Of a DNA stretch of 64,000 bases, positions 23,491 to 35,986 are shown in pieces. The position numbers and the translations under genes were made by a program. The first letter of the stretch is position 1. Every line of letters begins with the position of its first letter. The DNA lies in the NCBI GenBank assembly GCA_950295325.1, contig OX485808.1, positions 4,530,501-4,594,500 of the forward strand. Direction: 5' to 3'. The notes beneath the pieces are model-generated. The model saw nothing but the letters and a program-made list of their open reading frames with translations. It was not told the origin of the DNA and did not search any database. Source of the stretch: Polytrichum commune (taxonomy: Eukaryota > Streptophyta > Polytrichopsida > Polytrichales > Polytrichaceae).

Positions 23491-24907
23491 TTTAGTACAT
23501 ATTCACAAACATTTACATTTACATTTATGTATTAATACATATTTTCAATGCACATACATTTGTTCCAAGATATTCTACACTAGATAATCTACATAGTCTT
23601 CATGGCCTGCATATTTGGAAACAACTTCAAAATACTTGAATATGCAAGACACGAAACAAAAACCTAAGATAAGATTCTAAAATTATCAGACTCAAAAGCA
23701 ATTAAAAAATGATGCCAAATACATACATAAATTAAAACATGAAGATATTTATGTTGGAGCTACATCTGAGACATGTGCAATAATCTAGTTCACTTCAGTT
23801 TCTTCTTGTCTACGTTGACTTTAAGCTTGAATAAGCAACAACATATTGTAGTTAGTTTTTTGCTATGACTCAAAATAACAAACCCAGGGAACTAAGCCTC
23901 CAGGAAGACTTAGCTAGTGTCTATAAGGGTTAATGTCACATTGGATTAAGGTATCTAATGACAATACATGGTTATCTTCATTCCTTACTCTCATTCATAT
24001 TAAGTTACTCTCATTTTAAATGTTCATTTGTGAATCTTCCGTCGTGAGTGATTCCGTTCTATCTTCGGGAAATCTTCTATCGTCCTTTTCTCTTTCTCTC
24101 TTTCTCTCAGATTTGTATGTCTCTCTCTCTTCTCTCAAGTTATAGCCAGATAGTCACTTCTCCAGGCTAACTTATGGCTTTCACACCCTTATCAAATTAC
24201 TTACTTTCATGGTCATTCAATATCCTCTCGACTATTGCCCTTAAGAGTTTTGACTATGTCCTAATATTTGAGAGTGTTGAATTTTGTAGACATTACTCTT
24301 CAAGTTTTCACTCAAACTTCTCTCACTAGGCCTATCGCCCGATTTTCCGTTCCTCTCATCTTTCACACATCAAACTTTACTCCCACTCTCTCCTGTTCTT
24401 CATCCGACTACTTGCCCGATTTACAATGGACAATCAGGTTCTTACACATCCAAAATCTCATTACTCTTCAAGACAATTGCACATAAACACAACATAAGCT
24501 TGCACTTCAAGTTTTATCAAGAATATAGCATTTCCTTCTCCACTTTACTTCCACTAACAAAGTTTTATCATAATCAGAGTCCGAATCACTCGGCTCTTGA
24601 AAGTCTATGTCTAAGCCCGCAGGCATCTCACTTGGGGTTGCCTATTTGCCACCCAACCTCAATCACGGAGTGTTGGTGCTTTGTAAAGCCTATTGCTTCC
24701 GCTAAGAGACTATGCCTGATTTCTAAAAGTGAAAATAGCATGTCATCTTCCTCAACTGCCTCATCCTCATAGCGTCGAGGGTGAGAGGCAATCGGTTAGA
24801 AGTCTAACCGTCTGAAACGGCAATAGCCCTTCCATCCCACATTGGATGGCCTCCTGTGGCTAATAGGCGGATGAATATCATCAAAAATTGAGAATTGCTT
24901 ACTTTGG

Positions 24908-26278
24908 CTAGGCTAACTCCATTAGAAAGGTTTCAATTGTATCATGCAATTCCTCGCCCAGCAGTGTTGATACCCAGTCTATTTGATGGGACAACCGGAG
25001 TTCTGCCAAAGAAATCCAGTTCCCCAATCCCTCCGGTAATGTTGTAAGGCTCGAACAATGGGACAACTCTAGGGATGTCAAAGAAGTCAAGTTCCCCAAT
25101 CCCTCCGATAATGTTGTTAGGCTTGAACAATGAGACAAATTGAGGGTTGTCAAAGAAGTCAAGTTCCACAATCCCTCCGGTAATGTTGCCAAGCTGGAAC
25201 AATGGAACAACTTTAAGTATGTCAAAGAAGTCAAGTTCCCCAATCCCTCCGGTAATGTTATCAGGCTTGAACAATAGGACAAATCGAGGGACTCCAAAGA
25301 GGTCAAGTTCCCCAATCCCTCCGGTAATGTTGTAAGGCTCGACAAAAGGCACAACTGTAGGTATGTCAAAGAAGCCAAATTTCCCAATCCCTCCGGTAAT
25401 GTTGTCAAGCTCGTACAACAGAACAACTCTATATTTGTCAAAGAAGACAAGTTTCCCAATCCCTCCGGTAATGTTGTAAGGCTTGGCAAGACAGACAACC
25501 CTAGGTATGTCAAAGAAGTCAAATTTCCCAATCCCTCCGGTAATGTTGTAAGGCTTGGCAAAACAGACAACCCTAGGTATGTCAAAGAAGACAAATTCCC
25601 CAATCCCTCTGGTAATGTTGTCAGGCTTGAATAATGGGATGAACGGAGGGTTGTCAAAGAAGACAAGTTCCCCAATCCCTCCGGTAATGTTGTCATGCTC
25701 CTACAATCGTCCAAATCGAGGGTTGTCAAAGAGGTCAAGTTCCACAATCCCTCCGGTAATGTTGTGAGGCTCGAACAGTATGACAAATCGAGGGTTGTCA
25801 AAGAGGTCAAGTTCCACAATCCCTCCGGTAATGTTGTGAGGCTCGAACAGTATGACAAATCGAGGGTTGTCAAAGAGGTCAAGTTCCACAATCCCTCCGG
25901 TAATGTTGTGAGGCTCGAACAGTATGACAAATCGAGGGTTGTCAAAGAGGTCAAGTTCCACAATCCCTCCGGTAATGTTGTGAGGCTCGAACAGTATGAC
26001 AAATCGAGGGTTGTCAAAGAGGTCAAGTTCCACAATCCCTCCGGTAATGTTGTGAGGCTCGAACAGTATGACAAATCGAGGGTTGTCAAAGAAGTCAAGT
26101 TCCCCAATCCCTTCGGTAATGTTGTTAGGCTCGAACAGTATGACAAATTGAGGTTTATCAAAGAAGTCAAGTTCTCCAATCCCTCCGGTAATGTTGTCAG
26201 GCTCGAACAACAAGACAAATAGAGGGTTGTCAAAGAATTCAAGTTCCCCAATCCCTCCGGTAATGTTGTCAAGCTCCA
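24908..26278 (-). pseudogene. Rest of the copy A LRR array beyond the TGA
   Basis: The LRR frame continues open after the TGA for 456 residues to a natural end (...LMELA, TAA-type stop at 24908-24910), so one base change (TGT to TGA in an SSCW motif) is the only break in about 31 repeats. The unit is 24 residues, SLTTLPEGLGNLTSLTTLDLSYCS, with variants. With readthrough or a corrected base the full protein would be about 1647 residues. The intact downstream frame argues that the stop is recent or a sequence error. Confidence 0.75.
25731..26090 (-). repeat. Five identical 72-bp LRR units in tandem
   Basis: Units start at 25731, 25803, 25875, 25947 and 26019 and appear identical base for base. 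Each encodes one 24-residue LRR ending in EGLW. This is a very recent expansion inside the array. Confidence 0.85.
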
Positions 26279-29200
26279 TCAAGAAGACAAATCGAGGGTT
26301 GTCAAAGAATTCAAGTTCCCCAATCCCTCCGGTAATGTTGTCAAGCTCCAACAAGAAGACAAAACGAGGGTTGTCAAAGAATTCAAGTTCCCCAATCCCT
26401 CCGGTAATGTTGTCAGGCTTGAACATTCTTCCAAATCGAGGGTTGTCAAAGAACTCATGTTCCCCAATCCCTCAGGTAATGTTGTCATACTCCTACAAGA
26501 GAACAAACGGAGGGTTGTCAAAGAAATCAAGTTCCCCAATCCCGCCGGTAATGTTGTCAAGCTCGAACAATAGGACAAAATGAGGGTTCTTAAAGAAGTC
26601 AAGTTCCCCAATCCCGCCGGTAATGTTGTCAAGCTCGAACAATATGACAACTTGAGGGTTGTTAAAGAAGTCAAGTTCCCCAATCCCTCTGGTAATGTTG
26701 TCAGGCTCGAACAACAAGACAAATCGAGGCTTGTTAAAGAAATCAAGTTTCCCAATCCCTCTGGTAATGTTGTCATACTCCTACAAGAGCGCAAATCGAG
26801 GTTGGTCAAAGAAGTGAAGTTCCCCAATCCCTTTGGTAATGTTGTCATGCTTGAACAATCGTATAAATTAAGGGTTGTCAAAGAAGTCAAGTTTCCCAAT
26901 CCCTCCGGTAATGTTGTCAGGCTCTCACAGTATGACAAATCCAGGGTTGTCAAAGAAGTCAATGTCCCCAATCCCTCTGGTAATGTTGTCAGGCTTGAAC
27001 ATCTTTCCAAATTGAGGGTTGTCAAAGAAGTCAAGTTCCCCAATTCCGCTGGTAATGTTGTCAGGCTCGAACAATTGGACAATTCGAGTGCTTTCAAAGA
27101 AGTCAAGTTCCCCAATCCCTCCGGTAATGTTGTCAATGACCTACAAATCAATAGACGTAGGGAGCTGAATTGCATGTGTACAATGTTTGTGTGAATGTTG
27201 AAAGGGCTTGGCAAAATTTCTTCATGTATTAACATTCCTTCAATTTTTTGGTAGACCTGTTTTTGGAATATATCAAAAATGTCAAAACCGGATCTTTCTA
27301 AATAAAGTAGTGATAGAAATCAAATGTTGTCCTTAACAAACAAGGCCACATGTAAACCACTTTAGTGCATATTACATGAACATCTAGCATTTGTTTGAAC
27401 AACTTAGAAGTGAACCCTTTGACTTGCATGTTTGCAACTCAATCTGGCTAGATTCAACCTAATTCAAATTGCTCACATATAAAATACCTTGTTTGTTTGT
27501 CCATTTGTTGAAGGAATCATGTCTTTTTTCCAAATTCGAGTACCCTTATACACCTCCTCCGTCTCAACCATCATTCGTCCTAGGTCACGTAGTTGGTCAT
27601 GCATCTCTAGCCATCCGAATCCATCTACCTTGACCAAGGACTTGTCCACCAACACATCAAGCACATGACTTGGAGATGCACATGTACGCAAGGCTCTTTC
27701 TTTCCGATGTCTCATGGGAAAGAAACATGCTATGTCTAGAAACAACTTTTTCTCTTCGTCTTTCAATGCATCAAAACTAACCCTTAGGGTACTCCAAAGC
27801 CCTTCATCACCATCCAAACATCTGCCTCTTTTCATCCTTTGGAAAGCCCTTTCCCAACTTCGAATCTTCTCCTTTCCTTGCAAGAATGCACCCATGACTT
27901 TCAAGCTTAAAGGCAAGCCGTTGCAAGCTTCCACAATTTTGGCACGTATATCAAAGAATTGTGGTGACAATTGTCCTTCATCCGAAGAAGCATAAGAATT
28001 AAAGAGTTCTTTTGCTGCATTTCCATCTAACACCCTAACATCTATCTTACCATTCTCCTCCACAAAATCCTTCATTAGACCCCAATCACGGGTTGTTATG
28101 ATAATATTGGTGCCTTTGTTGACAAATGGAGCATGTGCTGGAATTATGTCACTCACTTGAACTTGATCTAGTGGATCGTCCAATATTAGAATGATTTTCT
28201 TGCTGGCCAACAACTTCCTCACCTTTTGTTGAGCATCCACCTTATTGGGCTTGTCTCCTTTGTCCAAGCTTTCAAGTTTCTCTAAAATTTCCCATAGGAC
28301 TTCATGTGAACTTTTGCTTTTCAATTGTCCAATGAAGCATGATGCATTGTATGTGGATTTCACGTCATCAAATACAACCTTAGCCAAGGTGGTCTTCCCT
28401 ATTCCACCCATACCAGTGAGACCCAAGATATTCACTTGTTTAAGAAGATTTCTTACTTCAACAAGCTTGCTTTCAAGACCAACGAGTTTTTCATTTTGTG
28501 TTGATGGTTCATCCACCTATAAGAAAAACACATAGGTTAGGATCCTATGTGAAGAGTTCAATAATTAAAATCCAATTTCAAGCATATTAAATTTAATAAC
28601 AATAAAAACATGACATCTGATAGGTAAACAATAAGCACATTGTTCATACCTTCTTTGTAGCAGGGATGTTTTTGACATGCTTTGAGGCTTCCGATTTCCT
28701 TTCCATATTTTGGGTCATAAACTGGTCTTTCTTGAACTGTGGTATGTCATTGGAATACGTTCCAATCATGAACTCCTTCTTCAAGGCTGTGAGTCGTTTA
28801 CAAATATTAGAAAATGTTGGCCTTCGTGAAGGATCTTCAACCCAACATTCTTCGATCAACATGGTGAGCTCCTCACAATTGATAGGTAGGTCTGGCCTGA
28901 CATGATCTTTTATCTTTTGCAACATGTTTTTCCTTGTTTTGATGTCTGAAAATGGTTGCTTGAGCGAAAGAATCTCTGAACATGTCATAGCAAATGACCA
29001 TACATCAGCTTCGAAAGGACATGCCGCACAAGGTGGGTCGTCTTTATTTTTCATCTCAGGTGCCATATACTTTGGTGTACCAATTGTATGAATTTGTAGT
29101 TCTGGTTTGCTTTGAACCTCCAATTTAGAAGTATCATAATCCATCAATTTGACAAAACCATGGCCACAATTCCCCTTCACTCCTGCAACTGTCATGGAGC

Positions 29201-30296
29201 TTAAAAGCACATTGTCTGGCTTTAGATCGAGATGGGCAACATACATGTCATGAAGGTAACACATGCCATTTGCAATTTGATACATTATATCAATTGCTTC
29301 AATATATGGTAAGCTTTTCTTTTGCTTCTTCAAGAAACCACCCAAGCTCGTTTCCATAAACTCCATTACTAAATGTAGTTCTTTCGAGACTATGGTTGTT
29401 TGATGGAGATTGTTCTCATGGTTTTCATTAGTTCCACAACCAATGAATTTGATGATGTTCGGATGGCTCAAGCCTGCTAAGATGTTGGCTTCTTTGAGAC
29501 AGTTTGGAGAAGCTTTCATTATTTTTGTTGCACTTTGTAATCCCATCCAACTTGATTTGTACACTTTGCCCGTTTGGCCGCAACCTATTTCTTTGTTGAG
29601 CTCCGGTTCCACAAAATCCTCCGAAACCTCCGAAGCATCCAATTCTGCACCTTTCACTCGTTGCAAGTCATATTGCAATCTCCTCAACAAATATTTTGAT
29701 AATGCATAGTCCTCCAAATCATTGGGCGTCGTTTGGAGGCATTGTAGAAGCCTATTTTCCAAATCTTCTTCATCACCTTGAATTTCGGCATAAGTGGCCA
29801 CGTCAAAATCAATAAGTGGGATGTCATATTTTGAATCCACACAAAAAGGTGAATATATTTCATATATTGCATCCCATATACACTTCAAATCATACACGAG
29901 TTCTCGAAAGGCCTCCCTGTTGTTCATTTGGAATGCAGCTGCATGGCACCATTTTTGCTTCCCACAATCTTCCACCAATACTCGTACTCTTTGAATAATG
30001 CGACATAACTCCTCAAGTACAAGCCCAATATTGGAGGTCTCATTAGTAGATGTGCTCATCACATTGAAATTATCCACAACTTGGACAAGTTTGTTGACAA
30101 GATTTTCACATTGTCTCTTATTCAACACTTGCTTTGTTTTGAGAACCTCATGAAGTTTGCTTACTTCTTTGCTCTGCCATTCCAAAATACATCCATGCTC
30201 TCTTTGTTCTTGTCTTTTTCGCACATATGTCCAAAGCTTTAAGGAGCAAATACTTATGAAACCCCAAATCAAAACCCGTTGCAAGATCTTAGCCAT
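26279..30296 (-). CDS. PNL-class NLR, copy A: kinase - NB-ARC - LRR, cut short by a TGA
   Basis: Exons 30296-28650, 28516-27477 and 27164 onward are joined by GT-AG introns of 133 and 312 bp. The model reaches a TGA at 26281-26279 and gives 1190 residues. Residues 8-24 are hydrophobic (possible membrane anchor). About 40-225 is helical, resembling the helical-bundle regions preceding plant MLKL-like kinases. Kinase about 231-505: glycine loop GCGQTG (238-243), Lys258, catalytic HLDLKPDN (355-362, Leu for Arg), DYD (386-388, for DFG), APE 412-414. NB-ARC from about 550: GMGGIGKTT (584), ILILDD, IIITTRD, GLPLS (749), FLDIACFF, MHD (854). About 12 LRRs follow. The GTGAGC donor and ATTCAG acceptor were chosen because they keep the LRR frame. 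Predicted role: intracellular immune receptor. Confidence 0.82.
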
Positions 30297-33200
30297 GGTG
30301 GAACACCTGTTATTTATCCCAGCATGTGGATCTTTATTCAGTTTCCTATTTTACACACCATAGCCTTGTAAGTATACAACCATTGTCTTCATCTACCACA
30401 ATAAAATAAGTGCATCGTTATTTCAACAAAGTTATAAAATGAATACAACCAATAATAAGTTAATTACTCTACAAAACACAACACAAAAGTTGGTCTTACT
30501 AAAGGAAAATCCACACTCTAATTTTGGGATACATTATTTACAATATAAACAAATAAATGATGATTATAATGTCAAGAATGAATGTGAAAGTAGTTTCTCT
30601 ACATAGCTTCAAAACTATTCAAAAAACATTATTTAGTGGCATTTATCATTTGGACTTGCATTTTGGTATAATTTTTTACAAGCGAAATAAAAATATGTAT
30701 TATGCTGCACATGGTAAAATATGTCATTCCAATTAAGAAGTTAGAGCGATACGATAATCAAGTGCATCATGCTAATTAATGTTATAACGTGTACATGGTT
30801 TTATTTCCTAAAGAGGCCTAATCTAGTTTTTTCTTGGTCAAACATAGAGAGGTCAAACATAGGAAATGAACCTTTAGCTTTAAGAGATGGACCCTAAACA
30901 TCACCTTCCTCTCTCCCCTCGAAGCAATCAATCAAATTCAAAAGTCTATTCTTCATCTAACCATTAAAGAACCAAACGCTTGAAAATTAACGCATCTATA
31001 TTCTAAAAGTTTCATACGAGCAACCTTGGACAATAAGATATGTATAAACGAATCTCAACACTAACAATTCATGTGCATTTTGGTGATTGAAACACACAAC
31101 CAAACTAAATGACTGATCAACATCGCCTTCACAACAAGTGAGTGTAGAGTAAATAAACTTCATGCTCATCAAAAACAAACGTTTCCACTCAAAAACAATA
31201 TCTACCAATTGTGCTCCGATGTTCAATTGGATAACCACACCCACATGTTGCTCATCCAATGGCATATAGTAGTTCAGTACATAGACCATGTGCATAGACA
31301 AACACCAATAGCACATACCATGTCAATAATAAATTGTTCATATAATTGAGTTTCACGTTTCATTTTTGAGAGATGATCGATGGCACTGTTGAATTTATGT
31401 AAAAACATTTCCCTACTCATAGCATTAGTTTTTTATACAGTCTAAAAGCCAACCTAACATTGTGGCTTTCATAGGATAGGAGAAGATAAAAATATTATGT
31501 GTGAGAGGTCAATATGGCTAGAGATATAGAACATGCCAATTTGCCTAGAATCCATTATGTTCCTTGACTACGAACCTCAAAAAGGAAAGAACGAACTTAT
31601 CATAACATACGTGAGGTTTCAATAAAATCACGCAAACAATAACACCACACAAAAATGGAAAACACAAACATGTTTCTACGTGTCTATTGCAGATGGACAA
31701 TATATTAACAATAACCAAAGTCTTAAAGAAATCTTCAAAAATAAACATTCATGCTCATTCTGAAAGACAACACAATCATGAAACTTTAAACTTACAAGAT
31801 AGATATATCTCCACAAAAGCTTCATGCTCAAACCTTTTCTTGAGAACTTCAACCAAATCACCTCTTCGTGTGTACACCTCATCCATTTTTCATCCTATGC
31901 AACCTCCCGATTGTATTGGCAAGAATATTTAGGAATCTGAATTACACATCCACTTTTAACTAATACATGCTAGTAGGTTGGAGAGGGAAATGTTGGACTA
32001 TACAAACATATGACTCACAAATTAAGATATTCATTCCTTCCTTCCCCCAAGATCCACACGATTGATTGATCCAAATGACCAACTCAGATGCAATCTATTG
32101 ATGCCTAATCCACCTTCATCTCCTCCAACTAGGCTACAACATGTTTCAAGCAAACTTGGAAAATAATGATGAGGCGAGGATGCCATCTAATATTATGCAG
32201 TTGACATTAATATCTTCTACTGAATTGGTCTTTGATATGATCCATAATCTCTTATCATTCTAATGTAGGTGCAAATGAAGCAATCTTAGGTCCTTATTTC
32301 ATCAAGAATATCTACTCTAAGCCGAATCAACCAAGCTACACACTAACGGCCCGAAGCTTTTAGTTCACAACTGAGTGGAAATGAGCTTATAAGTGGATAA
32401 TTGCAAGAACACCTCTACTTCATCTATGCGCATGCTTCCAACAGACTAACAATTGATAAGAATAGTGATGAATGGAAGATTCAAAAGAAAACAAATGTGT
32501 AGAGATTAAGAGCACAAGCATAAGAAGTACTAAACCGCATGTTGTATTGCAAGTAACTACAACAAGATCAGGACAAAACAATTACTTACCATTGCAACAG
32601 CAAGTGAGGGACAAGAAAAGGTGCAAAGAGTTTAAGACTGAGAGAGGAAACAAAAGGCAACATCCTCAACAACAACAAAATGATGCCACTCCTACCAGGC
32701 TCCCTAAAGATTCAAGTATGATATGCCTCGAAATCCTCATTGATTGTTGCAGATAACATTAGACTCGTTGCAGAGTAATCGCTTGCTTGGTAATAAATGC
32801 AAGTGTCTATGTAGTGTCTTTCATTGCACTACAATGAACATGGAAAGTCTATGCTTCAAAGGGAGGTTGAGGCTAGACCTTTTCATCCGAACCATAAGTT
32901 TTGCGTTGACACACAATTTTAGAATAAAACTTGTTCAATGTGCCTACAAAGATGTGTGTTACTAAGTACAAATTGGGAAATCCTAATTCTTGTCATTAAA
33001 AATTTGCTCTATCAATGACCATGAATTTACACGGCCCACTGTGACGACCCGCTGACCTATTGCAAGGCAAGAAGGAATTGTTGCCTACAGAGTGCCTCCC
33101 ATTCGTCCAATAAAATGTCATGAAAGAGTATTTACTTAGATCAAAGATACTTATTTTTTTGACATCAACATTACCTTTAACGGATAAAATTACTGCAACA

Positions 33201-34040
33201 ATATAATCGAGATGGCTTAACCACAAACCAATGTAAGACCCTTTCTTATTACATGCATGGATGGAGGGTGAACTCAATACTTAGGATCTTCAATGTCATC
33301 ACCTCTTCATTCCAATGTGTAGGACATATGTTCATTGCACCACTAGTGAAAGTGGCACATCCACTAAGGCCCTTGTACATATTGAAATAGAAAACATGTT
33401 GAACTTCAAGGTCCCTATGGTGACTCAAGTGCAACCCTCTCCCTTTGACATGTATACTACCTTGCGTCATTCTCATGTCGCAATACCTCGGGTCATCGTA
33501 GATGCATACCTCACATATATATGTAGCACAATGATGATTCACGCCGGCCCCTTTAAATAGGGACCGGAGTTTCTATCTATCTATCTAGCACAATGATGCA
33601 TCTACATCCCTCCTAAACATTGAACGAAGATAATAAATGTCAAGGTCTTGAACTCCAAACAATACCTCTAAAATCTTCGCAAATACTCACTCTCAACTTT
33701 GAATGATGATGTTTTGGGGGCAAATCAAGTCTCAATAAATAATACATGCAGGCTCACTCAAGTCTAGTAACTAGTACGCAGTTTGTTAAGCCCCTTGCTT
33801 CATCATGCCCATCTATAAGTCAACATGCATCAACAAACATGATTTATTTAAAGCATTATAATTATGATCCAACATGATCTGCAGCTCTTGATGAGTGTGC
33901 ATGTGAAAGGAGAGGGGGTGCTCGGGGGGGGGGGGGTGCTCGAGGTCAACGAACGTATTATGTCACAATTAATGAAACATAGTCAACAAACTTCAGAGGC
34001 ACAGTAGTAGCGATATTGAGTTAGTGTTATCAAGAAGTAC
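30297..34040. other. Upstream region of PNL copy A, shared with copy B in its first part
   Basis: 30297-32269 aligns with 60606-62557 with scattered differences and should hold the promoter. No definite TATA or other element stands out. A minus-strand ORF (31316-30996) is partly conserved in B (61639-61436), with a truncated end, so its coding status is doubtful. 32270-33923 is absent from B; it contains ORFs without known features and a TCTA microsatellite at 33571. Confidence 0.5.
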
Positions 34041-34241
34041 ATGATTGACATGGGCATGTATAGGGCCCTGCAACTCATCGCCTTAGTCCTAATATCTAGG
34101 ATTTTAGTAGATGTCCCACTTTCGCCAAGGGGACCATCTACCTCCAGCCTAGATATTGGCGCAAAGGTGATGAACTCAAGGGCTACGATCGGGGAGATCT
34201 CATCGCTATCTACGGATGGGCCAGTTGAGCTTGAAAAATAA
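34041..34241 (+). pseudogene. Signal-peptide-like ORF, possible first exon of a lost receptor
   Basis: It starts MIDMGMYRALQLIALVLISR, a hydrophobic leader, followed by a Pro/Ser-rich stretch. Copy B (from about 62670) keeps the first 40 codons and then has a deletion of about 64 bp and a stop. A fragment of an LRR receptor lies 1.7 kb downstream on the same strand, so both may be remains of one receptor gene. This is inference. Confidence 0.3.
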
Positions 34242-35154
34242 CCAGTTCACAATCAAGACTTTATGCAAATCACCAATCATTTTAGAAGAATCTAAAGAAA
34301 AATAAAAATCAATTGATGAAGAAAAACTGAAAGATATCAACATGTAAACCGGTTGGACTTGGAAAAATGAACAGGATAAACCGACAGCTAGTTACAAAAT
34401 AATAGGCTGAATTTGAGAAATAACCTGCTCAAAACTACAAAAAAATTACTAATCATTTTTAAGGAATCTATAGGATACTATATATTTGAAATCAACAAAG
34501 TAGAACGAAAAGATTACAAGTAACTGGTTGACTTGGAAACACTGGGACTTTGACCAATTATGCCTAAAAATCTCCCAGGACACAAACTTGCAAACAGTTG
34601 GATCTCAATTGCTTTTGTCCAAAATCTTCCCGGACACTGCTCTAGGGCCCTTATCAGGCCCTCTGAAGGCCAACACCTCACATGTCCAATATCTTCGATG
34701 GTGTATGTAGTTATATGGTGTTCCAGGAGCTCTCACAACCGGAAATAGCTAGTGTTGAACTTGATGAGGCCCATATAATTTGTGTATTTGGTTGTACGTT
34801 GAGACCCTCTGTCCTTTGAGGGTTAAGCTTAAGTGGAAGATCAGTACCATGGGAGTGGATATTTGAGGGCTCTTCATGTACACGTGGCCTTCTCTATTCA
34901 TTCAATCTGTTTGAAATTGAATGATGGAAAGACCATTCAACAAATTGCAATATACTATGAACAGGAATGACATGACAAGTTTGAAACAACCTCTTCAATG
35001 TTTCTCAAATGTTTGAATTTTGATGTTCAAAGGAGCCCACAAAGACAATCATATTATTTTGTTCAGAGTGATCAATACGATGCATCATTGAAGATACATG
35101 ACAAGTCTACTTTCAAAGATTCTATAGAATAATGTTGAAGACAGATCTTAGTAC

Positions 35155-35361
35155 TTGGCTTTCATAGTTGTTAATCAAACCACCAACACACTCAATCCTT
35201 CACCTCACCAACCAACCAATGACCCTTGGATTGTCCCAAAAGCAACGCTCCTTTACCCTCGAGGTATGTGGGTGTTCTTTGGTTCATTTTTCACGTTTTC
35301 CAACTTCAACCAATTAGATATATACAACGAAACTTACGTCACACTAGCGAATCTTCGATGA
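35155..35361 (+). other. 68-codon ORF conserved in both duplication copies
   Basis: The ORF recurs at 63734-63940 with the same length and about eight amino-acid changes (ends IYNETYVTLANLR in both). No family recognised. It may be an exon, or just sequence preserved by recent duplication. Confidence 0.3.
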
Positions 35362-35986
35362 GAATAAATAAGCAAGTACTTGATTGAAAATCAAACCTCA
35401 TATAGAGTTAGGATGACCAACTGCAAGTTAAACGTCTACCTCAACCTCAGATACAACTCAATCCCAGGCACATACCTGAAAGTGCTCCACAACGATGCAC
35501 AATCGACAAAGTGTGTTGCCAAACGTAATCAAGAGGAAGTGTGATCGCCAAACGTGACCCTCCACAAATTTGCAAAATCCCCAAATCGAGCACTTCACAG
35601 GGACTTCGACAATACACCTGAAATCAACACAGGAAAATTGAAAGATGTCAACATGTAACCGGTTGGACTTGGAAACATTAGGATCTCTACCAATTAAGCC
35701 CAAAATTCTGTAACAAAACCAATACCAAGTGCCCAGCAAATCCTCATAGATTTCAACCATTCATAGCATGGTCTCTCAATTTCACACTGTCCAAGTTTAG
35801 GTTTCAAAAGCATAGAGCTGGCTCGTGTACTAAGTGATATAGACACCTTCGGAGTGGGAGGCAATGAACACGGAGAACTGACCTCTAGTCACAGATGAAC
35901 CGGTTGTGTTTGAGAAATAGCCAGTTCAAATTGCAACACTCCAGACAAACTATCGAGCACTTCACAGGAATTTAGACAATATACTT

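Larger units (their letters stand above)
18339..35405 (+). repeat. Copy A of a large tandem segmental duplication
   Basis: Similarity to 47775-64000 starts at TCTAAATATAGCTAGATAAAG (18339) and runs, interrupted by large indels, to about 35405. Offset is about 29.4 kb at the left end and 30.34 kb in the gene. Indels: a solo LTR only in B (48511-50123), about 3.45 kb present only in A (19500-22953), about 0.73 kb present only in B (51598-52329), a longer LRR array in B, and about 1.65 kb present only in A (32270-33923). Confidence 0.85.

Noticed and set aside
24770-24890. Possible tRNA-like fold between LRR end and downstream region
   Set aside because: The stretch contains inverted words (GGTTAGAAGTCTAACC) but no A-box/B-box pattern or cloverleaf.
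25731-26090. CRISPR-like regular array
   Set aside because: Units are contiguous 72-bp coding LRRs in a eukaryotic gene, without spacers.
25695-26583. Long plus-strand and second-frame minus-strand ORFs across the LRR array (up to 241 codons)
   Set aside because: The 72-bp period keeps alternative frames open, so these mirror the real LRR frame. Their repeated words (VKEVKFPNPSGNVV, ITGGIGELDFF) have no family features.
27473-27488. Alternative donor AAG|GTATTT for PNL exon 2
   Set aside because: It would leave the LRR frame out of phase. GTGAGC 11 bp further on keeps the frame with the ATTCAG acceptor.
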